Below, piece by piece: positions 43,361 through 53,274 of a DNA stretch of 64,000 nt (the first letter of the stretch is position 1; each line of letters opens with the position of its first letter). Made by a program: the position numbers and the translations under genes. This DNA is from Callosobruchus maculatus (taxonomy: Eukaryota; Arthropoda; Insecta; Coleoptera; Chrysomelidae). Location of the stretch: assembly GCA_951848785.1 (NCBI GenBank), contig CATOUR010000049.1, positions 1-64,000 of the forward strand. Reading direction: 5' to 3'. The notes under the pieces were generated by a model that was not told the DNA's origin, ran no database searches, and saw only the letters and a program-made list of their open reading frames with translations.

Positions 43361-43930
43361 TGCCAGTTTCAAATCCGGCCATTGTTTTGTAGTTCAGCCT
43401 CAGGAAATGAAGATCAAAAATTTTCAGACCCTCGAATGTTCAAGTTTACCGTAAATATCTACAATCGTTATATGGCTTCCTGTCAGGACATAAACTCGTA
43501 TGGTTTATAGTTTGAGGATGCCAATTTCAAATCCGGCCATTGTTTTGAATTTTAGTCTCAGGTAAAGAAGATCAAAACCTTAGAAACTTTCAGACCCTCA
43601 GATCTTCAAGTTTACCCTAAATATCTAAAATCGTTATCTGACTTCCTACCAGGACAAAAATTCGTATGGTGTATAGCTTGAGGGTACCAATTTCAAATCC
43701 AGCTGTTGTTTTGGGTTTTAATCTCAGGTAAAGAAGATCAAAAATTTTCAGACCATCGAACATTCAAGTTCACCCTAAAAATTTAAAATTATTATCTGAC
43801 TTCCTATCAGGACGAAAACTCATATGATGTATATTTTGAAGTTCCAATTTCAAATCTGGTTGTTGTTTTGAATTCTATCCTCAGCTAAAAAAGATCAAAC
43901 ATTTTCAGATCCTCAGATCTGATTTTTGCA
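43360..43930. repeat. ~160-bp satellite array (locus 1)
   Basis: About 3.5 monomers. The word TTTCAAATCCGGCCATTG or variants recurs at about 43367, 43524, 43689 and 43846 (157-165 bp apart). Each monomer also has AAAATTTTCAGACCCTC and CAAGTTTACC. It is homologous to the array at 61610-62760. Monomers grade into the longer units that follow. Confidence 0.85.
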
Positions 43931-44306
43931 GTGTTTTCGTTAAGTTTTAAAACTGCACAAGCAAAACGTTATAGAAAACGTAGCGTCTGGGCCAGCCCTT
44001 GGATTCGAACGAGTTGTCAGGCGCGAACGACAATAAACGGGGCGCAGAATGAGTGACGTTTTCTGTCAGTATAGTCATCAGAAGGTCGTTGAAAGACCGA
44101 CAGCGCCTTTTCCCGGATTCCCCGGGACGACTCATCCTTGCCCTATCCAGTGACATGAGAAAGGTTGCCTAGATCCTTGAGTTTAAGCTTCAAGTAAAGA
44201 AGTTCAAACATTTTTAGATCGTCAGATCTTATTTTTGCAAGATTTTCGTCCAATTTTGAAACTACACAGTCAAAACGTTGTAAAAACGTAGCGTCTGGAC
44301 TAACCC

Positions 44307-44336
44307 TTAGGTTAGGTTAGGTTAGGTTAGGTTAGG
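44307..44336 (+). repeat. Six TTAGG units (insect telomere motif)
   Basis: Six uninterrupted TTAGG copies. They are not terminal but form the simple-repeat 3' tail of the minus-strand LINE at 44310-45196, at its junction with the satellite. Confidence 0.9.
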
Positions 44337-45196
44337 GGTCAAACGTACAGGCCGGGTTAGGTAGCCGCATCATTGCAGCCATTGGCTTATTGTATTGTCC
44401 TGTGCGCTTGTTAATCCGTGAAGAGTTTTGTGACCTTGATAAGATCCAAGAGTCTCTTCCCGATATCTCGATTGGGGAGTGATTTGGGGTTGTTTGGCCC
44501 TATCAGTGTGAATCTCCACCAGCGTAGGACCTCATATTCAAAGATTATGTGAGAGGCTGTTTCGTCGTCCTCGTCACATAGTCTGCATATTGGGTTTTCT
44601 TTGAAGATCCCTAATGTGTGTAGATGTTTTCTTAGGCCGCAGTGTCCGGTTAGGAGGCCGGTTATTAGCCTAGTTTCTTTCCTATTTAGTTTTAGGATCT
44701 CTTCAGCTAGTTTTGGTGTGGGTTGTTTCACCATCAGCTTGCTGTGTCTGAGCTTTGGATGTGACTGCCAGTATTTTAGGTGCTGTGAATGCACCCACTG
44801 GTCTATCGTAGTTCTTACCAAAGACCTTGAAATGCCTATCGCCGGTTCGGGGCCGGTAAAGCTGGATGCCGATCCGTTTCGTGCTAAGGTATCTGCTTTT
44901 TCGTTCCCTTCAATTCCCTTATGACCTGGCACCCATTTCAGGGTTACCTTGTTCGTGGCACTAAGTTGTTTGAGGTTTTCTAAGCATTCCCAGACGAGTT
45001 TGGATTTGATTTGGCAGCCGTTAAGAGCTTTAATCGACGCTTGGCTATCCGAGCAGATAAAAATGCTTTTACTTTTGTATCCCCTTCTTATGTTTTCTCT
45101 CAGACAAGAGTCGATTGCATATATTTCTGCTTGGAATACAGTGGCGTAAACTCCCAGAGGTTGACTGATGTCACATCTGGGAGATTGACCGTGAAT
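44310..45196 (-). mobile_element. RNase H-type LINE with a CCTAA tail, inserted in satellite
   Basis: An 887-bp, 5'-truncated insertion on the minus strand, flanked by a 16-bp duplication, TCTGGACTAACCCTTA (44294-44309 and 45197-45212). The satellite unit is restored when it is removed. Protein: FQAEIYAIDSCL (RNase H Glu), FICSDSQASIKAL (third acidic residue intact), VPGHKGIEGNEKADTLARNG, LITGLLTGHCGLRKHL and the knuckle CRLCDEDDETASHIIFEYE, where the last Cys is Tyr. The frame 44932-44411 is open; upstream it is open to the truncation. The 3' tail is (CCTAA)n rather than poly-A. Confidence 0.9.
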
Positions 45197-46915
45197 TCTG
45201 GACTAACCCTTAAACTCGACCGTATTGTCAGGCGCGAAGGACTATAAACGGGGCGCAGAGTGAGTGACATTTTCTGTAAGTATCGTCACCAGAAGGTCGT
45301 TGAAAGACCAATAGCGCCTTTTACCCATCGTCTCTCGACTTGCCCTTTCCATTGACATGAAAGAAGTTGCCTAGATCCTTAAGTTTCAGCCTCAGGTGAA
45401 GAAGATCAAACATTTTCGTACCCTCAGATCTTATTTTTGCAACATTTTCGTTCAGTTTTGAAACTGTACAGACAAAACGTTGTAGAAAACGCAGCGTCTG
45501 GACCAACCCTTAGACTCAACCGCGTTGTCAGGCGCGAACGACAATAAACGGGGCGCAGAATGAGTGATGCTTTCTGTAAGTATCGCCATCAGAAGGTCGT
45601 TGAAAGAACAATACCGCCTTTTACCCAGATTCCCCGGGGCGACTCATCCTTGCCCTTTCCAGTGACATGAAAAAAAGTTGCCTAAATGCTTGAGTTTCAG
45701 CCTCAGGTATAGAAGCTCAAACATTTTCAGGTCCTCACATCTTATTTTTGCAATATTTTCGTTCAGTTTTGAAACTGCACAGGCAAAACGTTGCATCTGG
45801 ACCAGCCCTTAGACTCAACCGCGTTGTCAGGCGCGAACGACAATAAGCGGGGCGCAGAATGAGTGATGCTTTCTGTAAGTATCGCCATCAGAAGGTCGTT
45901 GAAAGAACAATACCGCCTTTTACCCAGATTCCCCGGGGCGACTCATCCTTGCCCTTTCCAGTGACATGAAAAAAAGTTGCCTAAATGCTTGAGTTTCAGC
46001 CTCAGGTAAAGAAGCTCAAACAATTTCAGGTCCTCACATCTTATTTTTGCAATATTTTCGTTCAGTTTTGAAACTGCACAGGCAAAACGTTGCATCTGGA
46101 CCAGCCCTTAGACTCAACCGCGTTGTCAGGCGCGAACGACAATAAACGGAACGCAGAATGAGTGATGCTTTCTGTAAGTATCGCCATCAGAAGGTCGTTG
46201 AAAGAACAATACCGTCTTTTACCCAGATTCCCCGGGGCGACTCATCCTTGCCCTTTCCAGGGACATGAAAATAGTTGCCCAGATCTTTTAGTTTCAGCTT
46301 CAAGTAAAGAAGATCGAACATTTTCAGACCTTCAATGACTTATTTTTGCCTTGTTTTCGTTCAGTTTTGAAACTGCGGAGGCAAGACGCTGCGTCTGGAC
46401 CAGCCCTTAGACTCAAGTGCGTTGTCAGGCGCGAACGACAATTAACGAGGCGCAGAATGAGTGATGCTTTCTGAGAGTATCGCCATCAGAAGGTCGTTGA
46501 AAGAACAATACCGCCTTTTACCCGGATTCCCCAGGGCGACTCATCCTTGCCCTTTCCAGTGACGTGAAAAAAGTTGCCCTGACGAAAAGAGTTGCCCAGA
46601 TCCTTGAGTTTCAGCTTCAGGTAAAGAAGATCAAACATTTTCAGACCCTCATATCTTATTTTTGAAGTGTTTTCGTTCAGTTTTGAAACTGTGCAGGCAA
46701 AACGTTGTAGAAAACGTAGCATCTGGAGCAGCCCTTAGACCCGACCGAGTTGTCAGGCGCGAACGACAATAAACGGGGCGCAGAATGAGTGATGCTTTCT
46801 GTAAGTATCGCCATCAGAAGGTCGTTGAAAGAACAATACCGCCTTTTACCCAGATTCCCCAGAGCGACTCATCCTTGCCCTTTCCAGTGACGTGAAAAAA
46901 GTTGCCTAGATCCTT

Positions 46916-48173
46916 GGCCGTCCCTTCGTGTCGCGCCTCGCCGCCGAATGATTGATGAATCGGGCGCACGAGCACGGGGGCAGAGGGTGAAGGGAATGGG
47001 GATGTTTTTCGTGACACGCAAAGAAATCCCAACGCGCTGGAGGTGAAACGAAACCAATAGAAATAACCAATTCGCCCTCCCCTGGGAGGGATGAGACGTG
47101 CCAGCAGGTGATAGAGAGCAAAACCAAAGATAGATTATCGATTTCGTCGAACACAGGAGTGGACCTGAGGAAATTTGATACTGAATAGTACATAGATACA
47201 CTAGTTGCTTACAATGCTTTAAACTTATCTCACTTTAACTTACGCATATAGCATGTTTGTATCAAGTTTGTGTCAAGCTCAGATCGGGGTTTGCTATTTT
47301 ATAACCTAGGTTCTTGGCAATAGAAACAAATATTAAAATATGGAGATGGATAACCCAGGTCTATCACACAGAAAAGAAAGTTGTTCAGTGGTCACAGCTA
47401 GCGCATGTAGGCGCATTCTACGCTAGCACTTTTGTGCCCGTTAAGTTTCGTTGAGCACTTCCATTGAGTCTAGGGTTCCCAGATCAGATCCATATAACCG
47501 AACTTTGTAAAAAAATACAGAAGATCAATCGTTTTTTGACGGTAAACTGAATAAAAGACTTTAAACATAGGACCGGTTGTACAAATGCCGGTTCAACTCA
47601 AGTTTTATCCATTAATATCCTTTGTACCACAATCGCTGGTTTAGTTAGACCTGTAGCCTTATCACGTATCTTGGAGACTACAAGCGAAGGGCGAAAATCG
47701 CGCAGTATCTGCTGTCAAACGTAAATGTCTCATTATGCAACGACGTCATCGTGACGGACAACATAGAACCTACAATTTTGACGGTCCTGTTGCTGTTACG
47801 TTGCTGTTGCTCGGCATCTTCTCCGCGACCGCTGTCGCGAATTCTTACATGATAAGGCTGCAGGTTGATAATAAAATTCACTACGGTTGACACCCAATGA
47901 GGCAATGCGACCTGTCATAATTACCTAGAAAATACCCTTTTCTAGTTTGTCACTTGTGACGGTTGACTCTTGCCGTTTCTGTCTTTGTTTTTGTTTGCCT
48001 TCTTTGTTAAGTTAGACACAAATCTTTCCATGAAAACCTAATAAAGGATTTTAGGTTATGGCCGTTACAACACGTGCGTTTCAGTAATTCGGTATCTTCA
48101 ATCTTTGTTAATAGTGATATTTTATATACGTATATTTTTACATTTCCGATGTAGTATGATATCATACACAGTA
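46916..48173. other. No recognised gene; GC-rich start
   Basis: 46916-47130 is GC-rich and unlike the satellite it follows. Frames on the minus strand (up to 110 codons) overlap each other and lack domains. The rest is AT-rich. Confidence 0.4.
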
Positions 48174-48179
48174 CTTGTT

Positions 48180-49197
48180 GGTGCTACAACGCAACAACGC
48201 CCCACGAAATTTGGGAAAATTTCGTATTTGTATTAAAGGGGATACTCAACTTTGTACTTTAAAAAAAGAAAATGTGCCAATGAAACATTTTTTTGAAAAA
48301 AATTGATACTCGGTATTTTCACCATACTTTCGCAATATACTTACGCAGAACAAGACAATTTTAGAATCGAAAACCGTCTTGACAGACTCTAGTAATTTGT
48401 GTCACAAATATGCGTTGTTGCCAGCGATAAGCAGTTATCAGTTAATGTACTTCATGAAATTGTGCAACTGCAATTTTTTAGCTTTAACATAAAAAAAATC
48501 CATGTCTTTTAGAAAAACGAAAATCAAATAATTTTGGGAATTTCATATACGGATATTCAAAAGGGATTACATATGAATTGACTTCTAGCAGAAACTGAAA
48601 TAGGAATTGAAATTGGTGTTAGTATACTAGGTTGGGTGAAATATAAAACATATCTTTATTTAGGTTATTTTAGGTTGAATAACAAGTGGCTACAGGGGGG
48701 CTGGGGCAGACGTTACTGATTTTACAGAAAAAAGCTAATATACAAATTTAATAAACAGACAATAATACTTAATCACAAACAACAGCTAGAAGCAAAGGAA
48801 CATTTGAAATATGATATCTTCGAATTTGGATGCTAAAACATATAGAAGGCTTCACGATTTTGCGTGTTATACTTGCGCAGTGACCATGCTAATCTTCTCT
48901 CTGTAGTATCAATTTTAGTACATGTACCGTCGAAGCGATGTTAAATATCGGACAAATATTGGCAACAGCGCATCTATTATCATCTATCAAGCAGTGTCTC
49001 GATTGTAAAATTATATTGTTCTGTGCGCGTGCATTACTAAAATATGGTGAAAATACAGAGTTTTAACAGGTTTTTCCCCAAAAAAAGTGCTTCGTTCGTA
49101 AATTTTATTTTTGAAAATCAGATAACAGACTATCCTTGTTACTTTAATAAAAAAATTTGCTTAAATTGCGTGGGGCGTCGTTGCGCAGCAGACCCCT
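48180..49197. mobile_element. Unclassified TIR element, about 1 kb
   Basis: Imperfect inverted ends: GGTGCTACAACGCAACAACG then CCCCACG on the left; on the right the complement of GGTCTGCTGCGCAACGACG then CCCCACG. CTTGTT flanks both sides (48174-48179, 49198-49203). No transposase motif; the short frame near the right end (49044-49241) runs across the terminus. Superfamily not determined. Confidence 0.5.
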
Positions 49198-49203
49198 CTT
49201 GTT

Positions 49204-49647
49204 ATGCAATTATGATGATAGTTTCGAGTAAACTAAAATAAGTGACGCTTCCTTTCTGGACTATAACATGGCCAAGGACCAAACTCCGTTACAATCCCCC
49301 TAACGTGTTGGTTGATTGCCCAGTACGCAGAAACCATAAGATAAGGTTAGAAGAAAAAGGAGAAGATAACCTAGTAAAGTGGCTTAACGGCAGCTCACTT
49401 TAAACCCAATCTTAAGCTCGTATTGTACAATCGAGCCTTAAATACATAATAATTACAAACTATTGACAACATAACCACACTTCTGCCTCTAAAATAAATA
49501 CTGTACACCGTTAGCATTGGCGATTGCCGTTTACTAGCCACCTTTGCAGTTTATAAATCATGTATTTAATTACATGTATTTTCAAGAGATCGCAGATCTA
49601 GTAGGCGTTGTTCATAACTCATGGCTGGAGCGTGAGTTATGAAAAAT
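49204..49647. other. No recognised feature
   Basis: AT-rich spacer up to the hairpin element. 49604-49638 holds a short inverted pair CATAACTCATGGCTGGAGC / GCGTGAGTTATG. Confidence 0.4.
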
Positions 49648-49659
49648 AGTTTATAGGTA

Positions 49660-50118
49660 AGAGTAGGCGGCAGTAAAGATCTGGCTGTGAGCCATCTGTT
49701 ACCCGAAGGTAACGGCAAATAAAATAAGGTCGCTGCTAAATAGCAGCAAACTTCTCGGTGGAACGCGAAGGCGCGTTTTCTTGGCCTGACTAGAAGAGCG
49801 CGCTTCTATGCCAACTGCATATGAGAGTCTATATACGAGGGTTATATATCGGGGCAAGCGAACGCTCCTTTGCGTTCCACCAAGAAGTTTGCTGCTTTTA
49901 GCAGCGACTTTGTCTGGTTTGCCATTACCTTCGGGTACCAGATGGCACACAGGCAGATATTTTCTGCCGCCTACTCCTCACATGCTTTACATGTCTGCTA
50001 GACATGAAAATTCTGATGCCCTCTATCTCCGTCAATGGTGCACTGATGATCGCTAATAAGCGTGAAACAGCTGTCTGCGTACTGGTGGACTGACGGAGAT
50101 ATAGAGCAAAACTCGTAC
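49660..50118 (+). mobile_element. Composite multi-hairpin element, fullest uninterrupted copy
   Basis: 459 bp, flanked by the 12-bp duplication AGTTTATAGGTA (49648-49659, 50119-50130). Hairpin 1 (49664-49975) has arms of about 115-125 bp, roughly 85 percent complementary, including ACCCGAAGGTAA, GTCGCTGCTAAA and TTGGTGGAACGC with their complements. Then come ACATGTCTGCTAGACATG (49989-50006), a small hairpin, and hairpin 3 (50019-50107), closed by CTCTATCTCCGTCA and TGACGGAGATATAGAG with a conserved loop CGCTAATAAGCGTGAAACAG. The 3' end is ...AACTCGTAC. Not coding, no TIR, no poly-A. Confidence 0.85.
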
Positions 50119-50130
50119 AGTTTATAGGTA

Positions 50131-50755
50131 GTATTACCTTATTTGTTCAAAAATAGTTTGGTTATCTCTATATAACTTAATGGAAACTGATAAACTTTAT
50201 TAAACATTTAGGGGTAACGTCAAATGCTAGCATTTTATTTTTCAATAATTACTGGTTCTTTTTATACTAATGGGCGCGATTTGACTAGTATTTGTATGCA
50301 TCATATCAAGAAAATCAGGTAGGTAAACAATCGAACAATCTAGATCTAGCTTCCTAGCGACCCCTGCGCATAAATTCCCTGCTAAACCAATATGCAATTT
50401 CCATTTCCCGAACTGTGTAAATACACATTGGAGGACATCGGAAAAAGCTAAATTTCGCAGCGCCAAAGTTGCGGCCCGCTGATAAAGTTTAAATTAAATT
50501 TTAATCGGCGATTTGTCTTCGGTTCTGTGGAGTTGCAACTTCATTTGAAGTAATATAGCCTCGTAATTGGTTGAATCGATGAAAGCCTTTCCTGAGGTAT
50601 ATATATAAAACCACCATTGCGCGACGAATTTCTATTAAATGTTCAGGAGTTTAAATAAACAGGACTCGATTACTAAAACGAGAGGAGGCCAGGATCCTTC
50701 ATATGTCAGCCAGTACTTATAGGTTAAAGGCATATATTTATTTGGAAAAGACAAA
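50131..50755. other. No recognised gene
   Basis: A minus-strand frame (50466-50242, 74 codons, containing KLDLDCSIVYLPDFLDMMHT) has non-random-looking composition but no domain I recognise and no clear splice acceptor. Otherwise featureless. Confidence 0.35.
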
Positions 50756-50995
50756 ACTGGTTTGCTTTGGGAGCAGGTGACAGAAAAGATCTGCCTGTGT
50801 ACCATCTGGTACCCGAAGGTAACCCTCGTATATCGGCTCTCATATGCAGCAACGTATAGAACCGCGCTCTTCTTGTCGGCCAAGCGAACGCGCCGAGGCG
50901 TTCCACCAAGAAGTCTACTGTTGTTTAGCAGCGATTTTCTTTGGTTTTCCGTTACCTTCGGGTACCAGATGACGCACAGGCAGATCTTTTCCAGG

Positions 50996-51157
50996 CCAGG
51001 CCAGGAGGGAAAACAGGAGAGCATAGTCCAGTGCCTCTCAAAGCTCCCAAAGAACTTGGGTATGGAACTCTGTTTCATCCCTTTGACCGGGAGTGCTAAG
51101 CGTCAAGGCTTAGCGGCAACTATTAGGGAAACTGAAACCTAACCCTACTAAAAAAAA
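50996..51157 (+). pseudogene. LINE 3' end with poly-A
   Basis: Matches the end of the LINE at 63375-64000 (GGCCAGGAGGGA, CTTTGACCGGGAGTG, AACTGAAACCTAACCC) and closes with eight A at 51150-51157. It sits in what would be intron 1 of the P450, in the opposite orientation to that gene, 24 bp beyond its splice donor. Confidence 0.75.
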
Positions 51158-51181
51158 GGATCGCAATCTATAACAACTTAC

Positions 51182-51607
51182 CGGAAGTAAAAGTTGGCGT
51201 TAATTTCACTCTAATACTCTTCCATCTTTCATCTTCCAGGTTGAATAAATTTCCAGTCAAAGGGTCTGCCTTTTCATTTACATAGACGCCACGGTTCATG
51301 AAATGTGTAAAGTCATTTTGCAATACGTGCTTAATCAAATCCAGGTCAGTCACAACAAAAGTAGGTATAGTTAAAAAGTAGATGCCCCCATATTTCCAAC
51401 CGTTAGATTTTATCCTGTTGTAGAGGATCTGAAATTGGTCGCCCATAGAAAGCTGCTTTTTCAATAGCTTTTCCACGTGTCCGCAGAAAAACTTTGGCTC
51501 TGGTGGTGGATACCATTCCTCTTCCAGTAAGAATGCGCCCATATTACATAGAAGTAGAATATAATAGGATGACTGGCTAAGATGTAGATGAACGTTATTG
51601 GATCCAT
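51182..51607 (-). pseudogene. Cytochrome P450 (CYP6-like), first exon
   Basis: The start codon at 51607 opens MDPITFIYILASHPIIFYFY, an N-terminal membrane anchor of the endoplasmic reticulum type, then SYWKRNG. A one-base deletion near 51518 shifts the frame; the second frame continues PPPEPKFFCGHVEKLL (proline hinge), GGIYFLTIPTFVVTDLDLIK, HFMNRGVYV, ERWKSIRVKL (C-helix WxxxR, which contacts haem) and TPTFTSG. The exon ends at a consensus donor, CCG|GTAAGTT, the usual position of the CYP6 first intron. CYP6 enzymes oxidise xenobiotics and pesticides. No later exons (I-helix, ExxR, haem Cys) exist in the window; element sequence starts 8 bp upstream of the ATG. Confidence 0.85.
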
Positions 51608-51782
51608 ATTGGATCGCCTGCTATCACATGCTTCACATGTCTGGTAGACATCAAAATGATGCTCTCTATCTCCGTCAGTCGACCTATGGCGCACTGATGA
51701 TCTCTAATAAGAGTGAAACAGCTGTCTGCGTACTAGTGGATTGACGGAGATATAAAGCAACTCTCGTACACTGGTTAGCTTT

Positions 51783-51909
51783 GTTCATAAGACGTGTAAC
51801 TAGCTACTTAAATGAGAATAATATACTATTCCCAAGTGAACAGCTAGAAAAGGGATGTTCGCTTTAAAAATCTGTGGACAGCTTGATAGTACCCTCTATA
51901 GTGCACATG
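51783..51909. other. Spacer
   Basis: AT-rich DNA between the composite element and the next MITE; nothing seen. Confidence 0.4.
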
Positions 51910-52031
51910 TAATGCTGTGTTCCCACCAAAGATGTGCGAGGATGTGTCAAGAGGAATGTGCTTTTAACGAACCAATAGAATCGCCTGAATAACCTCGCTT
52001 CACTCAACATAGCTCTGGTGGAAACGGCTTA

Positions 52032-52638
52032 GAGCCTGTCCATAACTTCACGTCACGACGTCGTCAACGTACAACGGTGCGGTGTCGCAGCAGGGTACGT
52101 TGCCACGACGTGCTAGTGATGGTACGGCAACGTCGCCGTGGGACGCCACGTCTAACGTCGTTGCCGACGTGTGGCTAGTTCTATTGGTTACGATGCACTC
52201 GCTCAGTTAATGTTCTATTGGCATTGTAACTTTTGTTAATAATTCTTCAGAAGTTGATGTAGACATTCGAAAATAACTGTGGAGGTTGTGGTCACATGTT
52301 TTCAATGCTTCGTATTTTCTAGTGAAATGATTCCCATCACTATTCATCATTGAAAGATAGGCATGCACCGCATCCAATATTGTCTTTTCACATATTTTTT
52401 TTTTCAACCTGTCTCTCCGTCTTTTTAACAACAGCAGAAGCTGAATACGTACTGTGCGGTTCATATCTATAACGAGACTGCTATTTTTCAATTTTTCACG
52501 TACGTTAGTGAAGAATGTGTCGAAAATGCATTTTTAGGATACGGTAACGTAAATTGGTACGTTATGAGAACGCACCGTGAGACGATACCGCACCGTTCCA
52601 CGTTGACGACGTCGTGACGTGGAGATGTGAACAGGCCC
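52032..52638. mobile_element. Inner PIF/Harbinger element
   Basis: A 607-bp element inside the outer MITE, flanked by TTA (52029-52031, 52639-52641). Termini GAGCCTGTCC and the complement of GGGCCTGTTC extend with mismatches into a perfect CACGTCACGACGTCGTCAAC block. ACGTCG words repeat next to both ends, probably transposase sites. Carries a transposase N-terminal fragment on the minus strand. Confidence 0.85.
52207..52491 (-). pseudogene. Harbinger transposase N-terminal fragment
   Basis: Minus strand, 94 codons: LLLLLKRRRDRLKKKI, then HFTRKYEALKTCDHNLHSYF and RMSTSTSEELLTKVTMPIEH. The YFRMSTSTFEELL-like motif is characteristic of the region before the DDE domain in HARBI1/ALP1-type nucleases. 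The catalytic part is missing, so the element is non-autonomous. Confidence 0.75.
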
Positions 52639-52934
52639 TTAGCGAAGCGAAGTTTCTGTACGTACATAACAAGGCATGTTGGCGAGGAATGTGTGCTATT
52701 AATGTGTTTCGAGTGACGTGCGCTAGAAAAGCGTTACGAGGGATGTGGGTGAGGGACGTGTGCTGGCGAGCTAGAAGAAAGCTCTGAAAAGAGCTCGCTA
52801 CACACCCTCGCAACGCTCATCTGAACACCGTTTCACAGCTCCGCCGCACATCTTCGCATCGCTCGTCTTCCTAGCACATCTCTGGTGGAAACGCAGCGTA
52901 ACACTCTATGTTCATTCTGACATCACTTACCTAG

Positions 52935-53270
52935 GTACATGGCCTTTTGTCGATCCAAAAACTATGGCATCTGTCGCAAATGTGGCGAGAGACTAGCTGG
53001 TTGCGTAAACATGCCTTCTATAAGACGGCAGCGCCAGTTTACAGTTCGCGCAGTTAACCCCTTTTGAACGGGGTCGCTGTAACCAGGGGGGGGGGTAAAC
53101 TTAAGTACAATAATTATTGTAGTAGTATGTATAGAAGAATGGTGAATGCAGCGTGCTAGACGTTCTGGGGCACGTAGGAGAACTACAGCCTGGTAAAATC
53201 GTCATCTACTACTACTGACCATTCGAAACAGAATACGCCCCTTCGAATCTGCACCGCATCTATACCATTT
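52935..53270 (+). pseudogene. Tc1-type transposase fragment (copy C)
   Basis: Matches the leader and 5' part of copies A and B (GTGGCGAGAGACTAG, AGACGGCAGCGCCAG, GAACGGGGTCG, then GCGTGCTAGACGTTCTGG). Contains a run of nine G at about 53088-53096 and stops. Only the DNA-binding region remains. Confidence 0.7.
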
Positions 53271-53274
53271 CCAA

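Larger units (their letters stand above)
43931..46915. repeat. ~300-bp chimeric satellite array
   Basis: Seven units with GTTGTCAGGCGCGAACGAC at about 44012, 45223, 45523, 45822, 46121, 46420 and 46748. Period is 299-301 bp (328 in the last), after allowing for a LINE inserted in the first interval. Each unit joins a roughly 70-bp piece of the 160-bp monomer (TCAGGTAAAGAAG, AACATTTTCAG) to about 230 bp of unrelated sequence (CAATAAACGGGGCGCAGAAT, CATCAGAAGGTCGTTGAAAG). Adjacent units 45532-46130 are almost identical, implying recent local amplification. Frames inside are repeat artefacts. Confidence 0.9.
50769..51769 (+). mobile_element. Composite multi-hairpin element split around a P450 exon
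   Basis: The 5' half (50769-50990) holds hairpin 1, starting GGGAGCAGGTGACAGAAAAG. The 3' half (51615-51769) holds the rest, starting CGCCTGCTATCACATG and ending ...CTCTCGTAC like the 49660 copy. The halves complement each other at the same point, and the whole is flanked by ACTGGTTTGCTTT (50756-50768) and ACTGGTTAGCTTT (51770-51782), a 13-bp duplication with one mismatch. This indicates a single insertion whose middle (50991-51614) is cargo: a LINE tail and a CYP6 first exon. Capture and later insertion of the cargo both remain possible. Confidence 0.7.
51913..52898. mobile_element. Outer Harbinger-like MITE, interrupted
   Basis: Ends TGCTGTGTTCCCACCA and the complement of CGCTGCGTTTCCACCA, matching on through AGATGTGC, flanked by TAA (51910-51912 and 52899-52901). 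Without the inner element it would be about 376 bp, with many GTGCG/GATGTG subterminal words and no coding capacity. Confidence 0.75.

Noticed and set aside
44307..44336. True chromosome end or large interstitial telomere
   Set aside because: Only six units, and they form the tail of a LINE flanked by a 16-bp target duplication.
45000..46920. CRISPR-like array
   Set aside because: The 300-bp units are contiguous tandem satellite copies without unique spacers, in an animal genome.
46869..47201. Host gene suggested by overlapping minus-strand frames of 72-110 codons
   Set aside because: Three frames overlap the same DNA, they run into satellite sequence, and none has a recognisable domain or splice context.
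50769..51769. Two independent hairpin insertions on either side of the P450 exon
   Set aside because: The halves are complementary truncations of one element and the 13-bp duplication occurs only at the outer borders; still, it cannot be fully excluded without other alleles.
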